DNA of 64,000 nucleotides from Ralstonia wenshanensis. Its GTDB lineage: Bacteria; Pseudomonadota; Gammaproteobacteria; Burkholderiales; Burkholderiaceae. The DNA is taken from assembly GCF_021173085.1 (NCBI RefSeq), contig NZ_CP076412.1, forward strand, positions 682,001 through 746,000, in the 5' to 3' direction. The position numbers and the translations under genes were made by a program. The first letter of the stretch is position 1. Each line of letters opens with the position of its first letter. Shown in pieces: positions 10,264-17,728 of this stretch. The notes beneath the pieces were generated by a model. That model was not told where the DNA came from. It worked only from the letters and a program-made list of their open reading frames with translations, and made no database searches.

Positions 10264-10418
10264 CCTTGAATTTTTGTGAGCGGGCGGAAAAAGGAAGGAG
10301 GCTTGTCTGAGCAAAGCGAGTTTGCCTCCTTCCCCGCACGGTCACAGAAATTCAAGGGGAAGTCGCCATCTCGGGCGCGCCTTTCTTTGCTTACTTTCTT
10401 TGGCAAGACAAAGAAAGT
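10264..10418. repeat. Interspersed inverted-repeat element between permease and binding-protein genes
   Basis: Two nested structures. An imperfect inverted repeat spans 10264-10357: CCTTGAATTTTTGTGA pairs with the complement of TCACAGAAATTCAAGG, and an inner perfect GGAAGGAGGC/GCCTCCTTCC pair flanks a ~21-base loop. A second hairpin at 10393-10418 has arms ACTTTCTTTG and CAAAGAAAGT. CCCC-AGCA-GGGG follows. It resembles the short intergenic repeats of Ralstonia, Cupriavidus and Burkholderia genomes. Lying inside a transport operon it may act as a processing or attenuation site. No second copy is visible in this window. Confidence 0.6.
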
Positions 10419-10497
10419 GAGTCGGCCCCAGCAGGGGACGAAACACCAGATGCACCACCAACATACAGCCATACAAACAACGACAAGGAGACAAGCA

Positions 10498-11526
10498 ATG
10501 CAGCAAACACGCCGTAACATCCTCCGCCTGACCATGGCCGCCACACTGGCCGCATCGCTCCTGGGCAGCACCATCAGCACCGCCCACGCAGAAGCCACCG
10601 AAGTCCGCATCTCCCACGGCTACGGCATCCTCTACCTCCCCATCATGGTGATGGCCAGCGAGCACCTGCTGGAGAAGCAAGCCAAGGCCGCCGGCCTGGG
10701 CGACGTCAAGGTCAACTACCGCATCCTCGATGGCGGCAACGTCATCAACGACGCCATGCTCTCGGGCGCGCTGGACATCGCCTCGCTGGGCGTGCCGGGC
10801 TTCCTCACGCTGTGGGACAAGACCCGCGGCAGCGCGATGGAAGTGCGCGGGCTGTCGTCGCTCAGCTCATCGTCGATGTACCTGATGACGCGCAACCCGA
10901 ACGTGAAGACGCTGGCCGATTTCTCCGACAAGGACCGCATTGCCGTGCCCGGCATCAAGACCTCGCTGCCGGCCGTGGTGCTGCAGATGGCTGCCGCCAA
11001 GACCTTCGGCGACAAGCAATTCAACAAGCTTGACCCGATCACCGTGCCGCTGCCGCACCCCGACGCCACCGCCGTCATGCTGGCCGGCGGCAGCCAGATC
11101 AACAGCCACATGGCCTCGCCGCCGTTCTCGTACACCGAGGCCGCGGCCCCCGGCCTGCACCGCGTGTTCAACACGGTTGACGTGCTCGGCAACATCACGC
11201 TGGACATGACCTACACCAGCAAGAAGTTCTACGAGGCCAACCCGAAGCTGTCGGCGGCATTCGTGGCCGCTCTGGATGAAGCCAACGCCCTCATCGCCAA
11301 GGACAAGACCAAGGCGGCGCAGATCTACATTGCGCAATCGAAGGTGAAGAGTTCACCGGAAGACGTGAAGAAGATCCTGGACGATCCGGATTCGCGCTTC
11401 ACGACCACGCCGGTGGGCGTCGCGCACTATGCTGAATTCATGCAGCGCGTGGGCACGCTCAAGAACAAGCCCGCGTCGTGGAAGGACGTCTTCTTCCCGA
11501 CGGTGCAGAACCGGCCGGGTTCGTAA
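10498..11526 (+). CDS. ABC transporter periplasmic substrate-binding protein (SsuA/TauA-like)
   Basis: Secreted binding protein of 342 residues. A Sec signal peptide (MQQTRRNILRLTMAATLAAS to STAHA, cleaved before EATEV) is followed by an NMT1/ThiY-type bilobed fold: VRISHGYGILYLPIMVMAS, then LDGGNVINDAMLSGALDIASLGVPG, typical of sulfonate/taurine/nitrate binding proteins. Start chosen at ATG 10498, nine bases after AAGGAG, because the longer open frame upstream runs through the repeat element. It works with the ATPase and permease just upstream. The ligand pocket cannot be read by eye. Confidence 0.92.
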   Translation: MQQTRRNILRLTMAATLAASLLGSTISTAHAEATEVRISHGYGILYLPIMVMASEHLLEKQAKAAGLGDVKVNYRILDGGNVINDAMLSGALDIASLGVPGFLTLWDKTRGSAMEVRGLSSLSSSSMYLMTRNPNVKTLADFSDKDRIAVPGIKTSLPAVVLQMAAAKTFGDKQFNKLDPITVPLPHPDATAVMLAGGSQINSHMASPPFSYTEAAAPGLHRVFNTVDVLGNITLDMTYTSKKFYEANPKLSAAFVAALDEANALIAKDKTKAAQIYIAQSKVKSSPEDVKKILDDPDSRFTTTPVGVAHYAEFMQRVGTLKNKPASWKDVFFPTVQNRPGS

Positions 11527-11581
11527 CGCGAAACGCCTGAGCACATCGAGCAGCACGCAGCATCCGCACGGAGGTATTTTC

Positions 11582-11980
11582 ATGGCACTACGCATCGTCC
11601 GGCTCGGCGAGCCGCGTCACCCCGGTGAGGGCTTGCGCATCGGCACCGTGCGGCGCCCACCGCGCGGCGTGCCGAAGGAAGAATTCGCCAGCCGCGATTT
11701 CTACGACGTGTGGATGCCGCTGCTCTCGCCCACGCCCGAACTGGTCAAGCAGGCGCAGGCCGCGCAAACCGCGCACGACGAGAAGGGCTGGCAAACCTTC
11801 GTACGCCACTTCCGCACCGAAATGCGCGACGGTGATGCAGCGCGCCTGCTCGACATGCTGGCCGCGCTATCGCACCAGACCAACCTGTCGGTCGGCTGCT
11901 ATTGCGAGGATGAAGCGCATTGCCATCGGTCAGTACTGCGCGCGTTGTTGAAGGAGCGTGGCGCGAAGCTGGACGACTGA
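11582..11980 (+). CDS. DUF488 family protein
   Basis: Small soluble protein of 132 residues with DUF488 hallmarks: an early IVRLGEPR strand, RRPPRGVPKEEFASRDFYDVW, and the C-terminal YCEDEAHCHRSVLRALL block, where Cys-x4-Cys-His-Arg is the family signature. DUF488 proteins are of unknown function and show a nucleotide-binding or nuclease-like fold. A strong GGAGGT precedes the ATG. It lies 55 bases after the binding-protein gene and may be read through from it, but no functional link is evident. Confidence 0.85.
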   Translation: MALRIVRLGEPRHPGEGLRIGTVRRPPRGVPKEEFASRDFYDVWMPLLSPTPELVKQAQAAQTAHDEKGWQTFVRHFRTEMRDGDAARLLDMLAALSHQTNLSVGCYCEDEAHCHRSVLRALLKERGAKLDD

Positions 11981-12115
11981 CGGAAGGCACGGTAACGAAC
12001 CGCGTACCCCACGCGGGTGACGACGCGCCGCTGCGGCAAACCTATAACGAACGTACGCGCGACCACACTCTCATCGCGTCGTGCCGTCGTCATTCGTCAT
12101 TCCAGGAGCACCGCC

Positions 12116-12334
12116 ATGGGCCGCCGCTACATCGATTGCCGCGCCTTCCCCAGCGAGACCAACTGCTCGGTCGCCATCAGCGCCGACAGCGATGCCGAAC
12201 TGCTGGAGGCGGCCGTGCAGCATGCCGTTTCCGTGCACAAGCACACCGATTCGCCCGAGTTGCGGGCGCAACTGCAAACCCTTTTCCAGGACGGCACCCC
12301 TGCCGTGGCGCCACCAAAGATGGCCACTGCCTGA
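12116..12334 (+). CDS. DUF1059 family small protein
   Basis: Small protein of 72 residues (MGRRYIDCRAFPSETNCSVA, then ISADSDAELLEAAVQHAVSVHKHTDSPELRAQL), matching the DUF1059 pattern of an N-terminal DCR/D segment with a Cys and a central LLEAAVQHA-x-xHKH helix. Function unknown. ATG 12116 follows CAGGAGCACCGCC, a usable ribosome-binding site. The frame is open upstream, but that part looks non-coding. Confidence 0.82.
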   Translation: MGRRYIDCRAFPSETNCSVAISADSDAELLEAAVQHAVSVHKHTDSPELRAQLQTLFQDGTPAVAPPKMATA

Positions 12335-12351
12335 TCAAAACGCGACCGCCG

Positions 12352-12993
12352 CTACCGACGCGCAGACAGCGCCAGCATCAGCCGCACCACATCGCACTGG
12401 CTGTGCGTGTTGGTCTTGCGATAGACGTGCTTGAGGTGCGTGCGCACCGTGTCGAGTGAAATGCCCAGCGTGCGGGCAATGCAGGCTGGGTCCGAGCCGC
12501 TTGCGAGCAGATCGGCCACATCGGCTTCGCGGCGCGTCAGGTGGAATGCATCGGTCAACCACAGGCTGGCCGGCTGCGCAGGCGAGAAGCCTGTGCGTGC
12601 AGCAACGCGTTGCCAGCACAACGGCAGTGCTTGCGCAAAGTGCGGCAGCAAGGCTTGTGGCGCCGCACCATGCTGCAGGTGTTGCGGCACGCCCGACTTG
12701 CGGTAATCGAGCCACACCGCGCCGCGCACTTCGGCATCGACCACGGGCCAGGTCTCCACACCATCACCGCGCACCGCATGCAGCAGCACGTCGGCCGAGC
12801 ATGCGCCGCGTGACGCCGCCCAGTGCCACCTTCCATCGACGCGCCATCGGATCAGGGCCGCTGCATGGTTTGCGCCGCACGCATCGCGCAGCACGTTCAT
12901 CACGCCCGTAGCATCGCCCGCGCACGCCGCCACGTAGCACTGGCGCAGCACGGTTGCCGAGGCATGCGATGAGGCAACAGAAAGATGCGGCAT
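12352..12993 (-). CDS. LuxR family transcriptional regulator
   Basis: Regulator of 213 residues. Its C-terminal GerE/LuxR helix-turn-helix (residues ~148-213) reads FHLTRREADVADLLASGSDP, then IARTLGISLDTVRTHLKHVY, then RKTNTHSQCDVVRLML. The N-terminal ~140 residues are not a recognisable receiver or autoinducer domain, though a PAS/GAF-like sensor is possible. The gene faces leftward, convergent with the DUF1059 gene 17 bases away. No target is apparent. The start codon lacks a strong Shine-Dalgarno. Confidence 0.85.
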   Translation of the reverse strand: MPHLSVASSHASATVLRQCYVAACAGDATGVMNVLRDACGANHAAALIRWRVDGRWHWAASRGACSADVLLHAVRGDGVETWPVVDAEVRGAVWLDYRKSGVPQHLQHGAAPQALLPHFAQALPLCWQRVAARTGFSPAQPASLWLTDAFHLTRREADVADLLASGSDPACIARTLGISLDTVRTHLKHVYRKTNTHSQCDVVRLMLALSARR

Positions 12994-13107
12994 GAAGGAA
13001 TACGGGCGCCGCGGCTTGCGACCGCGGCGCCCGTCTTGGAAGGGGACTTCATTATAGGAAGCGCATCACCTCCCGCACTGCCCCTTTTGCCCTAAGCCCA
13101 TCGGGGA

Positions 13108-13545
13108 TCAGGCCAGCGCTCGGCGCGACATCAAGCGCGCGCGCACGTGGTCATACGCAAGGTTGAAGAAGAACGTGTACGGCAGAAACAGCAGCATGAT
13201 GCCGATGTCGAGCACAAACGCTTCCCACAGACCCACGTCGAGCCACCAGGCAGCCAGCGGCACCAGCATCAAGACTAACCCGCCCTCGAACAGGCACGCA
13301 TGCACCACCCGCAGGACCACGGTACGCGAGAGCTTGTAGCGACGCTCCACGCGCTCGAAGATGGCGTTGAACACCATGTTCCACACCATCGCCACCGCCG
13401 CAAACATGAGCGTCATCACGCCCATTTCGGCCAACGGCAGATCCATCAGCCAGCTAAACAGCGGGGCACAGATCAGCATGGCAACCAACTCGAACGTCAG
13501 CGCATGGACAAGGCGCTCGGCTGGCGTTTTTTGTATGACTTGCAT
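13108..13545 (-). CDS. PACE family multidrug efflux transporter (chlorhexidine efflux type)
   Basis: Integral inner-membrane protein of 145 residues made of two tandem bacterial-transmembrane-pair modules, four helices in all. Module 1 begins RLVHALTFELVAMLICAPLF and carries the conserved Glu in helix 1; module 2 begins RVVHACLFEGGLVLMLVPLA with the equivalent Glu. PACE transporters such as AceI export chlorhexidine, acriflavine and short diamines by proton antiport. Start is ATG 13545 after GGAGGTAAGTGCA. It is divergent from a LysR gene 114 bases away, the usual arrangement for PACE genes, so the regulator very likely controls it. Confidence 0.92.
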   Translation of the reverse strand: MQVIQKTPAERLVHALTFELVAMLICAPLFSWLMDLPLAEMGVMTLMFAAVAMVWNMVFNAIFERVERRYKLSRTVVLRVVHACLFEGGLVLMLVPLAAWWLDVGLWEAFVLDIGIMLLFLPYTFFFNLAYDHVRARLMSRRALA

Positions 13546-13560
13546 TGCACTTACCTCCAA

Positions 13561-13659
13561 AGAACAGCGCCATTTTCATCGGTATTAGCCGCATTATCCA
13601 GTTCATTAGTATCGGTTTTTCCGATATATTGAGCGCTATCTCGCCGTCCGGAGTACTGA
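13561..13659. promoter_or_regulatory. Divergent PACE / LysR promoter region
   Basis: Short AT-richer region between the two divergent genes. It includes repeated ATCGGTATTAG-like and TTAGTATCGG segments (13578-13615) and an inverted repeat ATCGG-TTTTT-CCGAT at 13611-13625, which are candidate LysR-type binding sites. No promoter boxes are assigned. Confidence 0.4.
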
Positions 13660-14544
13660 ATGCGTCATTCGCCCGAAGCCTTGCTGGCCTTTGCCGAAGC
13701 CGCCACGCTCGGTTCCTTTTCCGCCGCAGCCCGCAAATTGGGCAAGCGGCAGTCCACGGTCAGCGAGGCGATCGCCAATCTTGAAATCGACCTGGGCCTG
13801 ACGCTCTTCGACCGCAGCACGCGCCAGCCCACGTTGACCGAAGCGGGCCACGCGATGCTCACCCAGGTGCGCCGCGTGCTCGACGCCAGCGCGCAGATGG
13901 ACCGACTGGCGGCGCAAATGGCCGGTGGCCTGGAGGCGCGCCTGACGCTCGTCGTGTCGGACACCTATCAGTCGGACCGGTATGAGCAGACGCTCGCCAC
14001 GCTGGAGCAGCGTTACCCCGACCTCGAACTCGAATGCCTGATCGCCGAACACGAAGACGTGGTCGATATCATCCAGCTGGGCCGTGCCCAGATCGGCCTG
14101 GTAGCGGCGCAGGCAGCATATCCGGCCGATATCGGCTGGGCCACCATTGCAGAGCAATCGGAGATCGGGCTGTTCGTGGGGCTGCAGCACCCGCTCGCCC
14201 GATACGGTGACGAGGAAGTGCCGCACGCCATACTGCGCGAGGCGCGCGAGCTACGGTTGAACACGTTCGTCGATCCGACGGGGCCGCGCACCGACGCGGT
14301 GCCCGTGCGCAGCCTGCGCCGCTGGTCTGCGCCGAGCTACCTGATGCTGCTGGAAATGGCCGTGCTGGGCTTCGGATGGACGGAGCTGCCGCGCTGGCTG
14401 GTAGACCACTTTGCGGCAGACCGATTGCATGAAGTGCGTGCACGGGGCTGGCCCCGCCTCGTGCCTGTCGACGCCGTATGGTCACGCAATCGCACGCTGG
14501 GGCAGGCCGGCGCCTGGCTGCTGGAAACGATGCTGGCGGGCTAG
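13660..14544 (+). CDS. LysR family regulator, probably of the adjacent PACE pump
   Basis: LysR-type regulator of 294 residues. The N-terminal helix-turn-helix (residues ~3-60) reads LLAFAEAATLGSFSAAARKL, then QSTVSEAIANLEIDLGLTLF; the periplasmic-binding-like effector domain starts near residue 90 (ARLTLVVSDTYQSDRYE). It is divergent from the PACE gene across a 114-base region with candidate operators, which suggests it activates the pump in response to an amphipathic or diamine ligand. CCGGAG precedes ATG 13660. Confidence 0.9.
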   Translation: MRHSPEALLAFAEAATLGSFSAAARKLGKRQSTVSEAIANLEIDLGLTLFDRSTRQPTLTEAGHAMLTQVRRVLDASAQMDRLAAQMAGGLEARLTLVVSDTYQSDRYEQTLATLEQRYPDLELECLIAEHEDVVDIIQLGRAQIGLVAAQAAYPADIGWATIAEQSEIGLFVGLQHPLARYGDEEVPHAILREARELRLNTFVDPTGPRTDAVPVRSLRRWSAPSYLMLLEMAVLGFGWTELPRWLVDHFAADRLHEVRARGWPRLVPVDAVWSRNRTLGQAGAWLLETMLAG

Positions 14545-14548
14545 GCGC

Positions 14549-15430
14549 TCATGCGTTTTCGTCGAGCCGATCGATGATCAGGTGCGAAAGCTGCGCCGTC
14601 TGCTCCTTCGTCAGCGAAAACTCCATGCCGAACGACGGAAACGCAGATGCAGGCGCCCCCAGCGCGGGCGACCCGCTCGCCACGCGGCCCGTCAGGGAGA
14701 ACGACTCCAGCTGACCATCCACGTAGGCACTGAAATCGACAGACAGCCTGTCGCCGGGCTGAAATGCCGCGCTGGCACTTTGCACAAGCGCGCCATTCAG
14801 GCAGATATCGCGGATCACCGCCACGCGATCTGCCGCTGAAGCCGCCTGCCCTTCGGGGCGCAAGCGGGCACCGATCCGGACCTGCACACGCTTGGCGCGG
14901 CGCAGCGGCATTTTCTGCATCTTGATCGGCGCAGACAGCACGAGGTACGGCGAAGGAAATTGCCCCACCGACACCACGCTGCACATCATGGTAACGACCG
15001 CGCGGCCGGAAAATCCGCGCAGCAAGAGGATGTCCCGAACCTCCGGGCGCAGCGTGCGCTTGCCGTCGGCCGGCTGCGTGACGAACACCGCCTCACCTTC
15101 GATGTAGCCGATCAGGCGGCACGGCAGCAGGCCGCGCATCGGTGCGGATTTCTCCTGCACCTGCAGGACGGTCCCCACGCTCAGACCGCTCGACGCGAGG
15201 CGGGGCTTGGCTTCACCGGGCGCCGCAGGTGCAGCAACCTCAACGCCCTCGCCTTCATCCAATGCCAGCACCGGGCCGTGATGAAACAGGAGGCGGACGT
15301 CTTCGGCATCCGGAACCACGGCGCCGGCGGGCAGCAGCAGGTGGCCCCCGCTATCGGCCAGTGGGAACGGCAGCGGCTGGCCGACCGGCACGTCTTCCTG
15401 GGTGAGTTGCCGCGTTTTTTGCAGGGTCAT
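14549..15430 (-). CDS. PilZ domain protein (YcgR-like), probable c-di-GMP effector
   Basis: Protein of 293 residues. The N-terminal ~90 residues are a variable region (LPFPLADSGGHLLLPAGAVV). A YcgR-like segment (residues ~95-185, SVGTVLQVQEKSAPMRGLLP to GRAVVTMMCSVVSV) is followed by a PilZ domain (~190-290) containing RRAKRVQVRIG, the RxxxR type of c-di-GMP contact, and RDICLNGALVQS, the D/NxSxxG-like element with Leu-Asn in place of Ile-Ser. It ends FGMEFSLTKEQTAQLSHLII. Such proteins couple c-di-GMP to motility or polysaccharide output. It stands alone, convergent with the LysR gene with only 4 bases between them. Start at ATG 15430. Confidence 0.85.
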   Translation of the reverse strand: MTLQKTRQLTQEDVPVGQPLPFPLADSGGHLLLPAGAVVPDAEDVRLLFHHGPVLALDEGEGVEVAAPAAPGEAKPRLASSGLSVGTVLQVQEKSAPMRGLLPCRLIGYIEGEAVFVTQPADGKRTLRPEVRDILLLRGFSGRAVVTMMCSVVSVGQFPSPYLVLSAPIKMQKMPLRRAKRVQVRIGARLRPEGQAASAADRVAVIRDICLNGALVQSASAAFQPGDRLSVDFSAYVDGQLESFSLTGRVASGSPALGAPASAFPSFGMEFSLTKEQTAQLSHLIIDRLDENA

Positions 15431-15554
15431 GGGGGCGAGGGATCTGTGCGTCTTGGTCGGGCATGTGCCTCGGCAGGCATGCCTTCCATTCTGCAACAAT
15501 GGCGGCCAAACGGCGGGAGATCAACTCGCGCGAACCCCACCCGCCTGACGCACA

Positions 15555-15986
15555 TCAAGCGCAAGCGTTTGCATCCCCCGCCAGTGCCGTCGCTTCGATT
15601 TCCACTGCCAGACCGTAGTGCAGCGTCGGCACCGGCACCACGGCGCGCGCCGGGCGGAGGTCACCGATCCACGCGCGGTAGAGCGCATCGAACGCGGGCC
15701 AGTGCGTCTCCATGTCAGTCACGTACACGCGCACCTGCACCAGACGCGAGCGGTCGGTGCCGGCAGCGGCAAGCACGGCGTCCAGGTTGGAGAGGACCTG
15801 CCGCACCTGCGTCTCGAACGGCGCTTCGACGAGCTTTTCGCCTGCCGGCGTCACCGGAATCTGCCCGGCCAAGAACACAAAACCATTGGCACAGACCGCA
15901 TGCGAGTAGTGCCCCGCCGGGGGTCGCAAATCCGGCGCGTTGACATAGCGAGCGTCGCCGGGGGCGGCATGGCCGGAAGCGCTCAT
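15555..15986 (-). CDS. RidA/YjgF family imine deaminase
   Basis: RidA-family protein of 143 residues. These trimers hydrolyse reactive 2-aminoacrylate and other enamine/imine products of PLP ammonia-lyases. Family blocks are PPAGHYSHAVCANGFVFLAG, GQIPVTPAGE, FETQVRQVLSNLDAVLAAAG, VQVRVYVTDMETHW with the substrate-binding Arg, and PARAVVPVPTLHYGLAVEIE with the terminal catalytic Glu region. Its ATG overlaps the stop of the dehydratase gene by four bases. Coupling a lyase to an imine-clearing enzyme in one transcript makes chemical sense. Confidence 0.92.
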   Translation of the reverse strand: MSASGHAAPGDARYVNAPDLRPPAGHYSHAVCANGFVFLAGQIPVTPAGEKLVEAPFETQVRQVLSNLDAVLAAAGTDRSRLVQVRVYVTDMETHWPAFDALYRAWIGDLRPARAVVPVPTLHYGLAVEIEATALAGDANACA

Positions 15987-16951
15987 GCCGCCCCCAGCAC
16001 CAGCTTGGCGAAGAGCTGCAAATCGACATTGCCGCCCGAGAGAATCACGCCGACGCGCTTGCCGCGCACATCGACCTTGCCGTTCAGCGCCGCAGCGGCG
16101 GCCAGGCAGCCGGTGGGCTCGACCACTGCCTTCATGCGCGAGGCGAAGAACTGCATGGCGCTGACGAGTTCGGCATCGCTCACGGTGATGATGTCGTCGA
16201 CCAGTTCGCGAATCACGGCAAACGTGTAGTTGCCCAGATGCTGCGTCTGCGCACCGTCAGCCAGCGTCTTGGGGGTGCCGATATGGACGATTTCGCCTTT
16301 GCGAAAGCTCTGCTGGCCGTCGTTGCCGGCCTCGGGCTCCACGCCAAAAATCTTGCACGCGGGGTTCAGCGCGCGCGCTGCCGTGGCGCAACCGGAGAGC
16401 AACCCGCCGCCGCCCAACGGGGCCAGCAGCACATCCAGCGGGCCAACCTCTTCGATCAGTTCCTTGGCCGCCGTGCCCTGCCCGGCCATCACGTGCGGAT
16501 GGTCGTACGGCGGAATCAGCGTGAGACTCTGCTCTTCGGCCAGCTTGCGGCCGATGGCTTCGCGGTCTTCGGTGTAGCGGTCGAAGAACACCACCTCGCC
16601 GCCGTAGCCGCGCGTGGCTTCCACCTTCACGACCGGTGCGTCCTTCGGCATGACGATGACGGCACGCATGCCGAGCAACTTTGCCGACAGCGCAATCGCC
16701 TGCGCGTGGTTACCAGACGAAAACGTGATGACGCCCGCCTTGCGCTGCTCCGGCGTGAATTGCGACAGCGCGTTGTACGCGCCGCGAAACTTGAACGCAC
16801 CCATGCGCTGGAAGCTCTCAGCCTTGAAGAACAGCTCGGCGCCGGTCATGGCATTGGCGGTTGCTGACGTCAGCACGGGCGTCTTGTGGGCAACGCCCTG
16901 CAGGCGCGCGTGCGCGGCAACAACGTCGTCGTAGGAAATGGGCAGGCTCAT
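15983..16951 (-). CDS. PLP-dependent threonine/serine dehydratase or hydroxyaspartate ammonia-lyase
   Basis: Fold-type II PLP enzyme of 322 residues. The PLP lysine is K54 in GAFKFRGAYNAL. The serine-binding SSGNHAQAIALSA motif and the PLP-phosphate loop LGGGGLLSG are clear, and VGVILSGGNVDL closes the family pattern. The length, without a regulatory ACT domain, is that of catabolic threonine dehydratase, serine racemase or threo-3-hydroxyaspartate ammonia-lyase; by sequence alone I cannot separate them. It overlaps both neighbours by four bases (regulator upstream, RidA downstream), giving a tight three-gene operon. The reaction releases an enamine that RidA would hydrolyse. Confidence 0.9.
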   Translation of the reverse strand: MSLPISYDDVVAAHARLQGVAHKTPVLTSATANAMTGAELFFKAESFQRMGAFKFRGAYNALSQFTPEQRKAGVITFSSGNHAQAIALSAKLLGMRAVIVMPKDAPVVKVEATRGYGGEVVFFDRYTEDREAIGRKLAEEQSLTLIPPYDHPHVMAGQGTAAKELIEEVGPLDVLLAPLGGGGLLSGCATAARALNPACKIFGVEPEAGNDGQQSFRKGEIVHIGTPKTLADGAQTQHLGNYTFAVIRELVDDIITVSDAELVSAMQFFASRMKAVVEPTGCLAAAAALNGKVDVRGKRVGVILSGGNVDLQLFAKLVLGAA

Positions 16952-17589
16952 GCAAGGTCCTCGGGAAGGTAGGTGTAGACGGTGGAGCGCGCCACGCCGA
17001 GTGCCTGAGCGACTTCGGTCAGTGCGCGGCGCAAGTTCAGCAGGCCGCTGGCGGCGAGTTCGCGCATGGCTTCGCGGCGCTGGTCGAGCGTCATGGCCAT
17101 GGGCGTGGTGTTGCGGGCGGCGGCAAACTGTTCGAGTGCAATGCGCACGTCTTCCACGCGGCGGGAGCCCAGCGACTCGGGCACCGGCGGCGCGGCAACA
17201 TCGATGCGCATCAACCTCGTGAGGCTCGCCGTCATGGCGCCGAGCATCGATACATCCATGTTCAGGCAGATGGCCGCCACGTAATCGCCGCGGCTGTTCT
17301 TCAGGCCGATCGAGGTGCTCTTGGCCGGGCGCCCGTCGGGAAACCGGTTGGCGTAGTTTTCGATGACTTCCGGGAAGCCCGGGTCAGCCAGGCGCGCCAG
17401 GCCCAGCTCCGTCACGGCGTCGCCCACCTGGCGGCCGGACAGATTGTTGGCGATGGCGACGACGGAATGATCGGGATCGGTCAGGTCGTGCAGGACGACT
17501 TCCACCAGCGGCGCCAGCGTCTTGCCCAGCGCCTCGACGATCTTGCGGCCTTCGCGCAGCAGAAGGCGGTTTTCTTCGATGGGTTTCAT
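16948..17589 (-). CDS. YheO-type PAS / helix-turn-helix regulator (DNA-binding, probable autoregulator)
   Basis: Regulator of 213 residues with an N-terminal YheO-like PAS domain (residues ~10-115: LGKTLAPLVEVVLHDLTDPD, then HSVVAIANNLSGRQVGDAVT) and a C-terminal Fis-like helix-turn-helix (AMRELAASGLLNLRRALTEV, then AQALGVARSTVYTYL). This architecture is typical of regulators encoded beside amino-acid dehydratases and RidA proteins. Start chosen at ATG 17589, just downstream of two palindromes; a longer frame would run through them. Its stop overlaps the dehydratase start by ATGA. It probably senses an amino acid and controls this operon. Confidence 0.85.
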   Translation of the reverse strand: MKPIEENRLLLREGRKIVEALGKTLAPLVEVVLHDLTDPDHSVVAIANNLSGRQVGDAVTELGLARLADPGFPEVIENYANRFPDGRPAKSTSIGLKNSRGDYVAAICLNMDVSMLGAMTASLTRLMRIDVAAPPVPESLGSRRVEDVRIALEQFAAARNTTPMAMTLDQRREAMRELAASGLLNLRRALTEVAQALGVARSTVYTYLPEDLA

Positions 17590-17595
17590 GGCCAC

Positions 17596-17626
17596 TGACG
17601 ATACGTCAATTAATGACATTTCGTCA
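17596..17626. promoter_or_regulatory. Twin palindromic operators before the regulator-dehydratase-RidA operon
   Basis: Two inverted repeats of the same type lie 18 bases centre to centre: TGACG-ATA-CGTCA at 17596-17608 and TGACA-TTT-CGTCA at 17614-17626. They begin 7 bases upstream of the regulator's ATG, well placed to bind the regulator dimer and block its own transcript. The assignment to this regulator is inference. Confidence 0.65.
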
Positions 17627-17728
17627 ATGACACGGGAGACGCCATGACAGTGTGCGACTCCCAAGGAGAAAAAACGCCTGCCCGAAGGTCGAGAGAGAAC
17701 GGAGGTAACTAGGGCAGGCTGGGAAAGA

